Source: Ahaetulla prasina (taxonomy: Eukaryota > Chordata > Lepidosauria > Squamata > Colubridae). Taken from it: a stretch of 64,000 nt of DNA. How positions within the stretch are numbered: the stretch's first letter is position 1; each line of letters starts with the position of its first letter. Below the pieces are notes generated by a model that worked only from the letters and a program-made list of their open reading frames with translations, ran no database searches and was not told the origin of the DNA. The stretch spans positions 284,258,524 through 284,322,523 of the forward strand of contig NC_080540.1 of NCBI RefSeq assembly GCF_028640845.1. Reading direction: 5' to 3'. The translations under genes were made by a program, and so were the position numbers. Of this stretch, positions 31,212 to 42,016 are shown in pieces.

Positions 31212-32105
31212 CCTAGTCTATTACCGTTGACCAGGAATTGTGTCTTCCATTGTGCCATTGATCTTTGCACAAGGTTTCTGATGTTTCTACTGACTCCTGT
31301 TATTTCTAGACACATGATTATCCAATCATGTGTCAGGAAGTGGAATCCAAGCTACATTCAGGTTGGTCTTCCTTCTCTTGTAGTTTTCAAAAACCATCTT
31401 GTCAATTAGGACTGATCTTTTGTTCCTTTGCTGTTCGGGTGATTCCTTTCGGCTCAGGTGAAAAGAGCTTGTTAGCAATTTGAAAGTTGTCCGCAAGCAA
31501 GTAATTGGCTTGTAGTTGTCTAGTGCTGCCCATTTGTTGGCTCCTTCATCATCCGATAGGTGTTGCCACATGTTAACTAGTCTTCAATTACACCTCCTTG
31601 TAGTATTCTGTTAAATTGATTGGCAATGAATGGGTGCAGACCAGTTGGATGTTTCAATCAAAAACCACGCAGATCTTCTTCACCTGGCGCAGACCAATCT
31701 TTGATCTTTCTTGCCTTTTTCTCCACCATTTCTGTTGTTATTACAAGTTCTTTTATTTCAGCTTGTTTTTCTTTCTGCATCTCCTTAGCCAAGCTGCATT
31801 ATTGTTGTATTTTTCGGGATAGTTATGTCCAGAATGTCACTGTTTCTTCTTCGTCAGGTGTTAATTGGTTCGTTGTAGTCTCTTAGTTGATGGATTGGTA
31901 GAAACATTTCTGATTCAACTGGAGATCTGGCCTTGGTTGCTGTAGACCACCTAGTGTGGTCCTTGTTGACCCAGGTGATGACTGATCTGGTATGGGTTTC
32001 TGAAAATTACGTTGCACCATATTTTTTATTCTTTGTCTGGCTCTTCTGATGAGACCAGTCTGGTATGGTTGAACCTCTGGCTTAGCTCTCAGTTTCCTCA
32101 TTCAA

Positions 32106-32639
32106 GACCCACAAGCTAAGATGGGGTTCCCATTGGGGGCTTATTATTGTTATTCTCTGCTCTTCTGCATTTGGTTTCTGTGCATAGTATTTAAACTCAC
32201 CCAGATTTTTCCTAGAAAATACCCTGACAAACCCTGAATGCATCGCTGTTCTTGCTGAGATGTATTGTTTGCTTTACTTGTATAAATTTTATCTGTTTGG
32301 CTAAAGGCTCTGTTACGGGGGGGACTGAATGTCAGCTAGCCTGCTGCTTACTGCCATGGACAAGGGGGGGAGGGATCAGTGGAGAATTCCTTGTTGCAGC
32401 TTTGCAACTACGGTCTGGGCTTTGCTTATCTCTCCAAGGTTATTTATTCTAGCTTTGGTATGCAGTAGCCCTCTGGTTGCCTACCTACAAGGGGGTTGGG
32501 CTCTATAGTTTGTTTCAATTTGCTGTTTCATGTGCTTTGCTTCAGATCTTGCCTGAAAATTGTTGCTTTCGGTTTGTTCCTTGTAAAAGTACTTGCCGTT
32601 GGACAAGAGTTACACTAATAACAAAGACATTGTTCAATT
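32106..32639. other. No confident feature
   Basis: May contain more of the R4-like LINE's 5' region, but I could not confirm coding similarity beyond 32105. Confidence 0.35.
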
Positions 32640-32870
32640 GTTCTGTGGTGACTTGTCCTGTGGTGAGTTAGCCATGATGAGTTGGCCTTGGTGTGTTGTC
32701 TGCAGCGAGTTGTCCCATTCGGTTTCTTTGATACTACTGTAACTCTTGTCCTATGGCGAGTTGTCCCGCAGCAAGTTGTCCATGATAGTTGTCCTGCAGC
32801 GAGTTGGCCACAGCAAGTTGGCTGTGATGAGTTGGCCATGGTGAGTTGGCCACGGTAAATTTTCATAGAC
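32640..32870 (-). repeat. Degenerate 15-16 bp minisatellite
   Basis: Repeated units of the type GAGTTGKCC(A/T)YRRYR occupy 32645-32720 and 32755-32865, with a unique stretch of about 40 bp between. Units differ from each other by several substitutions. Confidence 0.8.
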
Positions 32871-33008
32871 CCCTGAGAAGAGCTATATTAGCCCAAGTTT
32901 TCTCTGAACTAGCTTCTGATTATCTTCATCAAATTAGCAGCTTGGTTCCCTTTGTTGTTTTAACTCCTTTTTGTTGGTTCTACACAGCTATTCAGTAAGG
33001 TTTCCCAT

Positions 33009-33191
33009 CAGGGGTGGGTTTCACATATTGTTGCCACTGGTTTGCCACATGTGCTTTGCTCGCGCATGCCCCCGGCCTTGAAAATGTGGCTAAATAGGGC
33101 GGCATTACATCTGGTTGGGTGGGTGGGCCCACCTGCAGTTGCCGCTACCAGTTCGCCTGAACTGGTCCGAACTGACTGAATACCACCTCTG
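33009..33191. mobile_element. hAT-like MITE, family H (183 bp)
   Basis: Begins CAGGGGTGGGTTTCACATAT and ends GAATACCACCTCTG. Flanks TTTCCCAT and ATTCTCAT match at 6 of 8 positions. Includes the CCAGTTCGCCTGAACTGGTC palindrome typical of the family (compare 43612 and 63724). Confidence 0.8.
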
Positions 33192-33199
33192 ATTCTCAT

Positions 33200-34563
33200 C
33201 TTCTCCTCTCTGAGATATATCTTTTTGAGATGCTGAGATACTGTACATGTTTGATTTCAGATCCCTCCATTCCTTACCAACCAGCTTCTTAGGCTCGCTA
33301 ACCTGAAAATGTTAATGACTAGTTTTTTTGAACTGTTATAAAAAGCCATCATTCATAAATGAAAGAGACATTTCTAGGGGCCAACGTTATAATGAAATTG
33401 GTGTTAATGGTAAATGTAGGTGCTGTCTGAAGTGCCCTGGAACTTTTGATCCTGGGATGAAACCTACATGCCAAATGACTCATTCACATTATCTTCTGCT
33501 GGGATTTATCAATGATCCCTTCCCTTCCCCTGTAATTACAGAGACTGTGGCTTTGGCCCTGGATGTTGAAATGATCTTAAAGTGCCCCCTGTTTAATTAG
33601 AGATGTAATATTTCAGCATGCACAGTGCAAGCCGGAAGAAAATTCCCTCCAGGCTTCTTTGATCCCTCTTAGCCTTTGTATTAAAGTCTGGCACGAGCAA
33701 AGCAAGCTGGACAAAATAAAAGTTATGTCTTCATTTAGAGACAGGTATAAATTAGCAGTGGATGAGATCATTAATTTCATTGATTTGGGATTCAGTGCTT
33801 AAAGATTCATGCTGTAGATTTGGAGAAGGAGATTATATCAGAGGCTCCACTAGGCCCCAATGGGACTGAACTCCTCCAGCCTGTTAAGGCAGCTTCATTC
33901 GCTAAACACAAAATGCGAGGGAAGACTTAAGTTGCTCGCGGTATAAAGTTCAGCCCGTGATTTTCACTGACCTTGGGTCGGCGGTGGGGCTGAAGAATGA
34001 GGTGGGGGAAATGCAGAAAAGCTTTGAAAAAGAACTGGAATTATACCGTGATTTGGAGATGAGGGGAGAGATAAGAAAGTTATTCAGTATTGAACGGAAG
34101 GTGTTTTGGGAAGGGAATTTTCAAAGGTAATGTTCTCCCAAATTGGGATTCCGAGAAAAAGAAATCAACACATGGGAAGATAGAAACTTCAGCAACCTTT
34201 CTCTGGGGACGTGGGTAAATATTCATGGGCTTTTCCTTCCAAATCTCATTCAGGGATAGCCAGCTGCCAAACCTGAGGAAAGTTTGCAGTTTTGAATTAA
34301 ATAGGGGAAAATCCCACCCTACAGTTGAGAAGTTTGAAGCATCAGGTGGCCTCCAATCTATCATTTAAAACCTGTTCCCATCTCTTCTGGTGAAAATCAA
34401 GGGGCCAATTAGCTGTCATTTTGAAAGGGGTAACAGATCAAAATTCTGGGAAAAGTCATAAAACAGGCTTAAGATCGACACACTCACATAACAATCCACT
34501 AGCTGGAAACAGAAAATCTTGCCTCCCACCAAAAGATTTTCCACCTTTATGCTCTCATGCATT
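33200..34563. other. Repeat-free block, candidate conserved non-coding DNA
   Basis: About 1.36 kb with no recognised repeat in a window otherwise saturated with them. It contains AT-rich TAATT-bearing stretches (for example 33765-33790) and no convincing exon: the longest frames have no domain. Retention without insertions is suggestive only. Confidence 0.35.
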
Positions 34564-34571
34564 GTTTAGAA

Positions 34572-35094
34572 CAGTGGGAGTCAACCTGGTCCCTACCGCC
34601 CACTAGTGGGCGTTCCAGCTTTCATGGTGGGCGATAGGGGTTTTGTCCAATACTGAAGCACTTTCCTTTTTTTTTAACTTAATTGACTTTTTAAAAAATT
34701 TTCATAGCATTATTTAAAAACATTTTCATTAGGTTTTCATACAATTCCCTGTGAAAATTTAAATTTCTGAAAATATACTATTTGTATCGCCCGCACATAA
34801 GTTTAGTTCACGTTACGTAAGTGAAACTAAATGGCGCTATAGTGCGACCACAAACAAAAGAGCTTCGTCCCAGAATAGCTCACGCATCTCCCCTCACACC
34901 ACCCAGATGTAACAGACAAGCAGAGCTGGTAGCCGCCACCCACCCACCCCCAAACCCAATGCACGATGCGCAAGAGGCATGCGCAGACGATGATACATGG
35001 CGCATTACTGTGGCACCGGTGGGCAGTTAGAAAATTTTACTATTAACAGAGATACAAAAGTGGGCAATAGGTATAAAAAGGTTGTCTACCCCTG
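34572..35094. mobile_element. hAT-like element, family A (523 bp)
   Basis: Termini CAGTGGGAGTCAACCTGG and GGTTGTCTACCCCTG. Perfect 8-bp duplication GTTTAGAA (34564-34571 and 35095-35102). In inverse orientation to the copy at 783. No transposase frame. Confidence 0.95.
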
Positions 35095-35102
35095 GTTTAG
35101 AA

Positions 35103-35990
35103 CATGTTTCATTTGCATTGTTGGTTAATACATAATTTAGTCTCCTTTAAAGCTGTATTCTGACTTAGCGGTCATTTTATGAAAGAGAGAGAATGTGAGT
35201 AGGGTAGTAGTAGCATTCCCTGTTGCATCTTATTTTGCTTTTTCGCTTGTACAAGTTGGAAACACATCTTAGGCTAGCAAATATTTAGAATACCTCCCAC
35301 TTGAAATTTCTTGTTTATTTTTTACAATCTCAGTTTTTCTGCTCAGTTCCTATTATTCATGATGTCATGATTTCATTTTTATTTATTTATTTATTTATTT
35401 TTAAGTTAAGAGGCCTAGAAATAGCAACTAATAAATATCTATTGTTAACTTTTTAGAATCTTAGAAATGGAGAAGCTTCTCCCATCTTCAAAAGGCTGCC
35501 AGCACTTCAGTCATATTTGGACCATGGACATGGTCTGTTGTTCATGAGTCTCATCTTTACATCTTCTTCCCTGAGGGATACAGTTTCCTTTAAAATATAG
35601 CCAGATCTGGATGTTTTTAACTCTTGCTCTTTGTCATTTTGATCTGACCCAAGACCCCTTTCAATCTTCAAGCCTTGACCTCTGAGGAATTGCAGATCCC
35701 AGTAATTGCCTGACCTCTGTATGGACTTGTGAAGTGCAATAGCTTCCACATCGTAGAAAGAGTAATCTTCAACTGCTGACATCCAGTTAGAAAGTTCTGG
35801 AGTCAGACTCCTAGGAAGACACCCGACAAAAACCCCTAATACATGCTTTTGGGGAAGACCCCCAAAGATATTCCTGGGGTTCCTAAGGAACTGGAGATGT
35901 CCTTCGATGGCTCCATGTCTGAAGTGGCCATTCTTATCCTCTCTTTGACTAGGATTTGTATAGAGTGGTACCTTGGTATTCATCATTAAT
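35103..35990. other. No recognisable feature
   Basis: Contains a short TTTA-rich run near 35378-35405. The minus-strand frame 35507-36028 (173 codons) has no domain I recognise and no coding neighbours; it is likely chance. Confidence 0.35.
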
Positions 35991-36570
35991 TGGTTATGGA
36001 GGCATGATGAGTACCAAACAAACCACATGGCTTATCATGTGACCTTTTGTTTCATCTGGGAAGGAATTCCTGTCTGTCCCTTTTCCTATGTCGGTGACCT
36101 TCCCAGCATGGCTGACTTCCTGTCCACTTTCTGCAGCCGTCCCCTGCTTCCTTTTGCAGCAACTTTCCCAGCAGGATTTCTAAAGTTTGAACCATGGCAA
36201 CTGGAATAAACTTCGCTAACCTGAGATGCTTTGTTGCACATCCAAGCAATTTCATCAATCAGAGCAAAATTAGTTAGTCAGAGAGTGATTGGAATGTACC
36301 AACTCTTGCCACACCCAAAATGCCCACTCTTTCCCCCCAAAAATGCATTACAATATGTCAATGAAGACTCAATCATCCAGATGTCTAAAGGCTGAATAAT
36401 TTGAATCATGGCAACTGGACCAAACTTTGTTACTCTGAGATGTTTTATTGCTCATCCAAGCAACTTTATCAGTCAGCATAAAATTATTTGCCAGCATGGC
36501 TGACCTTCTGTCCATTCTTCGTAGCTGTCCCTCTCTTACTATTGCAGTGCATACTGTACCAAACAAACAA
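35991..36570 (-). mobile_element. Penelope-like repeats, direct orientation
   Basis: Two diverged copies of a unit (CCATGGCAACTGGAMYAAAC, then TTGYWCATCCAAGCAAYTT) lie at about 36190-36280 and 36405-36490, and a second shared block (CCAGCATGGCTGAC) at 36104 and 36492. The CATCCAAGCA core corresponds to the hammerhead-like stem II of the element at 17679. Assignment is by this similarity. Confidence 0.5.
36441..36472 (-). ncRNA. Hammerhead-like core, third subfamily
   Basis: Minus strand: CUGAUAA (36472-36466), stem II GUUGCU/AGCAAU around the same UGGAUG loop, AAAA where GAAA is expected (36446-36443), CAUC. Relative to 17736-17765 two stem II pairs changed on both strands (C-G to U-A and U-A to G-C), plus one to G-U. 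Both sequence boxes carry single changes, so this copy is likely dead. A weaker sister core lies at about 36225-36262. Confidence 0.5.
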
Positions 36571-36612
36571 TGAATAACCGGGACAACATTTTCATGTCAA
36601 AATGCATCATAT

Positions 36613-36788
36613 TGTAAATTAATGCGAGGGCAATAATGAGGCAGCTGGCATCAAACAACAGTCTTTATTTCCAGCGCAACAGCGCTAACAACAGGCAACT
36701 GGAACGAAACAACAATGCGTGCGGAGCGAGCCTCTGGCAGCTCTTATATATGCGGCTGTCAGGAGGCGGCTCCAATAGCCAAGCCTCA
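36613..36788 (-). repeat. Probable 3' LTR of Mag-like Gypsy element (176 bp)
   Basis: On the minus strand it starts TGAGGCTTGG, carries a TATATAAGAGC box and an AATAAAG signal, and ends ATTTACA, so TG...CA. A purine-rich AAGAAGCGGGAAA precedes it. The pol stop codon is the first three bases of the LTR. With the 5' end of the element missing there is no second LTR to confirm boundaries. Confidence 0.6.
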
Positions 36789-38057
36789 GATTTCCCGCTT
36801 CTTAGCCTGTTGGCAAGGCTCGAGCCGGCATCGTATCCTCGAGGACTCTACACCCCTTCCCTCCCAGCTAGCGCATGCATAGTTGGACAAATACGCCGGC
36901 CGGCCTCGATTCCACCCTGATCTTCTTAGTTCAGGGGCGGCACCCGGCCTAGGAGGAGTTGTTGAATCCATTCGGGGACCTGCCGGAGATGCCGCCTCAG
37001 CTGCCGATGGAGAACTTGATGTCGTCAAGCACCCTGGATCTTCCGGTAAGCCCTCTGCTGAGAACGCTCCGGGTTTAGAGGGTTGATGTCCCTCCAAAGC
37101 AGTTTGAAATGAGGCGGGGGCCTGGTAGTCATCTGATTTGGCATCTGGTGAAGCGAAGGTCTGGCAGGGTTCTCCGTTAGGCACAGAAAGGCCTGGTTGG
37201 ATGGGCTGGTCATGGCCTCTGCGTGGCGGAGGGTGTTTTGGTTGCTCGTAGGGGAGTAGTGATGGTCGCCGCCGTAGCTGATTTATGTGCCACCTCCATT
37301 CTCGTCTATCTTCCAATCGGACCCTGTAAGAGCAGGGTTCCATTATGTTTATTATGTGGCCAGCCACCCATTTGGGTGGCGACCCATAGTTTTGTACAAA
37401 TATGGGATCCCCAATTGCGAATGTCCTTGGTGCCCCTCCCAAGTCAGGTCGCCGTTCTGGACAGTAAGAGGGGTGCAGCCGATCCAGAGTTGTTCTGATC
37501 CGGCGCCCCATCAATAATTCTGCGGGGCTCAGGTTGGAGGTGGGGCAGGGCGTAGCATGCTGTGCCAGTAGATACTGGCAGATTTTGGTATGCCAATTGG
37601 CAGGCCCCAAACGGCCTAATGCTTCTTTGGCTGATCTCACGGCCCATTCTGCCCGGCCATTGGCAGCCGGGTGGAACGGAGCCATGGGTGCATGGCGAAT
37701 GCCATGCTTGGCCAGGAAGGTCTGAAAGGATGCCGCCGTGAATTGGGGCCTGTAGTCCGACACTATTACATCGGGCAACCCGTGGGTGGCAAAAAGTTGT
37801 TCTAATACTCTAACGGTGGCATCCGCTGTTGTGGAGGGCATGCATTCCAACTCCACCCAGCGGGAGTAGGCATCGACCACCACAAGAAAAGTCTGACCCA
37901 TATATGGTCCCGCAAAGTCCAAATGGACCCTGGACCAAAGCGCCCTGGGGACTTCCCAGTCCCTGACCGGGGCTGCGGGGCAACCGGTCTGGAAAATTGA
38001 CAGCGCTGGCATTTGGATACCCACAGCTCTATGTCTTGGTCCAGCTTGGGCCGCCAT
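36786..38057 (-). pseudogene. Mag-like Gypsy integrase and C-terminal tail
   Basis: The 423-codon frame encodes the integrase core. The first Asp is in HLDFAGPY, the second in VSDYRPQF (where SDNG is usual) and the Glu in NGRAEWAVR. A C-terminal domain follows with an FVQNYG...W..G motif, then a Pro-rich tail ending at the LTR. It is shifted against the upstream frame near 37990-38057, so the polyprotein is broken between the zinc domain and the core. Confidence 0.88.
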
Positions 38058-39085
38058 ATGTAGTTGCAGGCCAATGCCTTCATGTGCACGATGCCGGGGT
38101 GGGCATCGTGAAGGCTATTTAAAATTGGCACCCTTAGCACTGTGGGTGCCACTACCCTGTTTCCCCACAATAGATAGCCCTTCAGCGCAGACAATTCATG
38201 CTGTCTGCACTGAAAAGGCAGGAATTCAGGGGGCACAGCCGCGTCTGGCCATCCTCTGCGCACCCAGTCAAGAATCCGGGTGAGGGTAGGGTCAGAGGCA
38301 GTGTGCCTGGCGACATCAGAGGCTGAGATGGGCCCCTGCCACTCGTCAATGAGCAACACTGAGGCTCCAGGGGCCGGGGCCGCCATGGCCGCAGGAAGCG
38401 GACAATGACTAAGGGCATCAGCATGCCCTAGAGACTGGCCAGGCTGGTATAAAAGCCGATAGTTATATGCCGCCAAAAATTCTGTCCATCTGGACATTTG
38501 TGGTGATAGAATGGGAGGCGTTTGGCGGTCACCGGCCAACAAGCCCAAAAGAGGCTTGTGGTCGATGACCAAATGGAAAAAACGCCCATAAACATAATCA
38601 TGGAATCTTTTGATTCCTGCCACAGCTGCCAATGCCTCCTTGTCCAATTGGCTATAATTCTGTTCGGGCGCCAAAAGCGTCCTGGAATAATAGGCAATTG
38701 GCGCCTCGGAGCCATTGGGCAGGATGTGACTCAAAACAGCCCCAATTCCGTAAGGAGAGGCGTCACAAGAAAGGGAAAGTGGCTGCTGGGGGTCATATTG
38801 GACCAAAACAGATGAGGACGTGAGCATCGCTTTCACAGCCTGGAATTCTGCTTCTTCGCCTCGTCCCCACCGCCAAGGAGACTTGGCATCTAGGAGTCTG
38901 TGAAGGGACTCAGCTAAGGATGCCTTATGAGGCAAAAAAATAGCGTAGAAGTTTAGAAAAGCCTGCAGTTCAGTTTTATTGGTTGGAATGGGGGCATCCC
39001 TGATAGCTTCAATTTTTGATGGTGTGGGGCGGATGCCCCGGGAGTCCACAAGGAATCCCAGGAATTCCACCCTGGGAACTCCCAA
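37802..39085 (-). pseudogene. Mag-like Gypsy RT end, RNase H and integrase zinc domain
   Basis: From the start: the RT thumb (VEFLGFLVDSRGI, then LQAFLNFYAIF), RNase H with CDASPYGIGAVLS, DKEALA and VIDHKPL plus HADALSH, then the integrase zinc-binding region (HDAHPGIVHMKAL ... CQRCQ). The last 60 or so residues are out-of-frame shadow. Upstream RT lies in other frames at 39009-39618. Confidence 0.88.
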
Positions 39086-39618
39086 CTCGCACTTCTGTTT
39101 TTATAATTTTAGCCCTGCAGCCCTGATCCTGGTCAGGACTTCTTGAGTTTTGCACACAGGTCAGCTTAATTATTGGCTGCAATAAGGATGTCATTGAAAT
39201 AGGGGACGACACCCTTAAGCCCATGGAGCCATCAGGCTCTGGAACAAACCAGGGGCCATGCAAATGCCAAATTGAAGGCGTTTGCACTTAAATGCCCCCT
39301 GGTGTGTGACAATGGTCTGCGCTAATGCTGTCACATTGTCGACCGGCAACTGTTGATAGGCTTGTGCCAGGTCGAGCTTTGCGAAAATGGACCCCTATCC
39401 CAGAGAGTGCAACAAGTGTTGCACTACAGGGACCGGGTAAGGGTTGGCCTGCAGAGCCCTATTGATGGTTCCCTTGTAATCCGTATGGACCTGTCCTGCT
39501 TCATGGGAACCACAATAGGAGTTTCCCAAGGGGAATGATCTACCTGCTCTAGGACCCCTTGGGCAACAAGTTTATCAATTTCCTGATCTACCTTCTGATG
39601 CAAAGCATCAGCCTTCAA
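39009..39618 (-). pseudogene. Mag-like Gypsy reverse transcriptase core (frameshifted)
   Basis: 39424-39618 encodes the RT start (IDKLVAQGVLEQVDHSPWETPIVV). The palm motif is read near 39180-39200 as YFNDILIA, with Asn where the first catalytic Asp of the F/YxDD box is expected. Several frameshifts lie between the two pieces. Confidence 0.8.
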
Positions 39619-39621
39619 CCT

Positions 39622-40112
39622 TCATCTATCTTCTGATGCAAAGCATCTAGCCTTCAACCGAATTGGAGCAATTTGGGGGTCCAAATTAAAGGAAATGAGC
39701 TTTCCCCGATATCCACCTAATTGGCCATCAAAAACATCTGCAAATTTCTGGATGATGTCCTCGAAGGAATCTGGGCTAGTCGAGTGGACTCCTAAAACAT
39801 TGAGGCCGAATGCCTCAAACCAATCGAGCCCCAGGAGGCTGGGTAGATTTCCTTTCACCGCCACTAATGGAAGACATCCAGTGAAACGGCTGTGGCTGAC
39901 TTTGAAGAGGTCACAACCCATGACCAGAATGGTGTGACCTGATAGTGCTTAAGTCGAACGGAGCATTGCTTGAGGTGACTCTTCATCATCTTCGGCATCA
40001 GGCGCTTTAGGGTAGCCCACAAAATTATCAACTTAGAGGACCCCGTGTCCAGTTCCATTTTACAGGGTGCCCCCTCGAGATTTACCGTTGCTGGGCTTAG
40101 TCGAGGTGGCAT
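39622..40112 (-). pseudogene. Mag-like Gypsy protease and link to RT
   Basis: 39864-40112 contains the active-site motif MELDTGSSKLI with the catalytic Asp present. After a frame change, 39622-39921 has LLGLDWFEAFGLNV and the link to RT. Frame changes disrupt the polyprotein. Confidence 0.82.
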
Positions 40113-40170
40113 GGTTCACTTCAAAGCATTCATCGCGACGAGTAAAAGGTTTCTTTAGCAGTCTTTTATT

Positions 40171-40575
40171 TCAAGCGGGCTCTGGCCAAGTTTCAGCAGG
40201 AGGCAAAACAGCTCGGAAAACTTTTGCCAAATGGCCTTTTTTCCTACAACGCAAACATATTGCTGATTTGAAGCGGCAGTTTGCCCTGTCATGATTACCA
40301 CCACAGCCCGCACACTTGAGTAGAAACTGTCTGGCCGCCAGAGAACGATCTTTTTTTGGCGCCATTCTGAGGTGACCCACGCTGTCACCATCATCTGAGG
40401 AATCTGTCAACTCTGAGTCCACATGGTGGACGACGGATTCCCCTGCTTGTGGCATTTTTGAAGTGTGAAATCTATGAATTTCTGTCGCTGACTTCTCAGA
40501 CATTTCGGTTGCCTGGGCTTTGTCTATGGCGGAAGCTAGTGTCAATTCTTTTTGAGCCAGTAAAAGTCATTTTTT
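40171..40575 (-). pseudogene. Mag-like Gypsy gag C-terminus, 5' truncated
   Basis: Encodes ASAIDKAQATEMSEKSATEI, then an acidic stretch, then two zinc knuckles: CAGCGGNHDRANC is complete, CLRCRKKGHLAKVF has lost its last Cys. The double knuckle is typical of Mag-type Gypsy elements. The element ends abruptly at about 40575, and a hAT begins at 40588; no 5' LTR is found. Confidence 0.82.
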
Positions 40576-40587
40576 GTGATATGAGTG

Positions 40588-41084
40588 CAGTGGTGGGATT
40601 CGGCCGGTTTGGGCAGGTTTGGGTGAACCGGTAGTTAAATTGCTGACTAGTCCCTCCCCTCCCTGCCCTGCCCCTTCCAGGAATCCCCACATGCCCCCAC
40701 ATGCCCCATTTTGACTCCACAGGTAAGTGTAGGGAGGCCTACTAGGCCTCAAATGGGGCACAGGGAGCTGGGGCGCTCTCCCCGTGGCCCGTTTTCACTC
40801 CCAGGAGGCTCCAGGGAGGCCTCTTATGCCCAAAACGGGGCACAGGCAGGGGGGGCGTGTGGCCCTCTGTGGCCTGTTTTCACTCCCAGGAAGCTTCAGA
40901 GAGGCCTATTAGACCCAAAATGGGGTGCAAGGGGGGCAAGCCACACCCTCCTGTGCTCTTGGGCTGTGCAGGAGGCTGAGTGCTGCCTCTCACACCCCTT
41001 GGCTATGCTCACCATGGTCATGTCTATCCAGCCGGTCATTAGGACAGAGAACCGGCTGTTAAATTATTTGAAATCCTACCACTG
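40588..41084 (-). mobile_element. hAT-like element, family E (497 bp)
   Basis: Inverse orientation to 16003. Termini CAGTGGTGGGATTCGG and GAAATCCTACCACTG. Flanks TATGAGTG (40580-40587) and GATGAGTG (41085-41092), 7 of 8 matching. Contains several copies of a CCCGTTTTCACTCCCAGGA-like unit. Confidence 0.9.
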
Positions 41085-41092
41085 GATGAGTG

Positions 41093-42008
41093 TTTTATAA
41101 ATTTGATAAATAAATATAAACAAATAAATAACTTTGGTCCGCAATGAGAATACATAGTCTATAATCTCCTCCCTTAAAAACAGCAAGTCTTATGGTCTCT
41201 CTCTCTCACTTCGGGTTAATTAATCTAGGGAGACACAGTTATCATGAAGATACGCCAGTTAAACGCAATTAGACTTACATGTAAATAGACTTGCATATTC
41301 TGCATTGTAATGAGGTAGAATTGTAGATTTTCAGTGGAGTTTTTCTTTTTTCTTTTTTTGGGGGGGGTGAAAGAGCAATTCATCACAGAGAGATACAACA
41401 ATTGCGATCAATTCCTGTTGGTTTACATGAGTCTTACAGTTCTTCCTGCATCCAAAACGTATCAGCACACCAATGCACCATTTTGAACTTTACACACTTA
41501 CACTGTTGTGTAAGAAAGAAAAGAAAGTGTGTCTTTTCTCCTTTCCTTTTTTTTCTTTTCCAGACAATATTTTTAGCTGTTTAATTGGTAATAGATATTT
41601 AATATCCTGAGGTCTTCCAGTAAGTTCAACACAACCGTTTCTATTTTCTAATAGCTGCAGATCTCACATTTCAGAATTGGTTGACTCTTATTTTCTGGAC
41701 ATTTTCATGCAGTAATTAGTTTTGCTCTGGTGTAATTATGAAGATAAGCATTTCTAAAGATAACTGCTTGCTGCATTAGCAAGAACATGGAGGGGGTCAG
41801 ACACTGACTTTATCAATATATTGTTTTAATGTCATCCCATCACTCAGGTTTTACTGATTTGCTATTCCATGCAGAGGGATTTTTGGAGAGCTCATCCCCC
41901 AGCCCTGAGCTGAACTGCTTTAAGTTTCTGTGCAGATGAAAACAGACATCAACATTTAGAATATGTGCAGAATTTAATCAGGAAGTAAGTCCCATTGAAT
42001 TCAATACG
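41093..42008. other. Repeat-poor block, possible conserved non-coding DNA
   Basis: The left edge has an (AAAT)n-like tail. 41190-41990 has no recognised repeat apart from a short TTTTTG-rich run; AT-rich with TTAATTAA-type motifs (41215-41225). No exon is supported. Confidence 0.35.
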
Positions 42009-42016
42009 ACATAGAG

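Larger units (their letters stand above)
23940..32105 (-). mobile_element. R4-like LINE, split by a Sauria SINE and a chromovirus
   Basis: Minus-strand frames encode parts of an R4/Dong-like reverse transcriptase. At 31326-31571 there is LDNYKPITCLRTTFKLLTS (early RT). At 24782-25180 there is YKYLGILQ followed by VSWTHTELNALDRKTR (RT C-terminus). About 31883-32101 encodes the region upstream of the RT. The element is split at 25428-31211 by the chromovirus, with CCTAG duplicated, and at 24325-24682 by a SINE. Stops and frameshifts show it is dead. Confidence 0.78.

Noticed and set aside
32640..32870. CRISPR-like repeat array
   Set aside because: Units are contiguous and degenerate, without spacers, and the genome is vertebrate.
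35507..36028. 173-codon minus-strand frame as a host gene
   Set aside because: No recognisable domain, no splice-like context, and partly overlaps repeat sequence.
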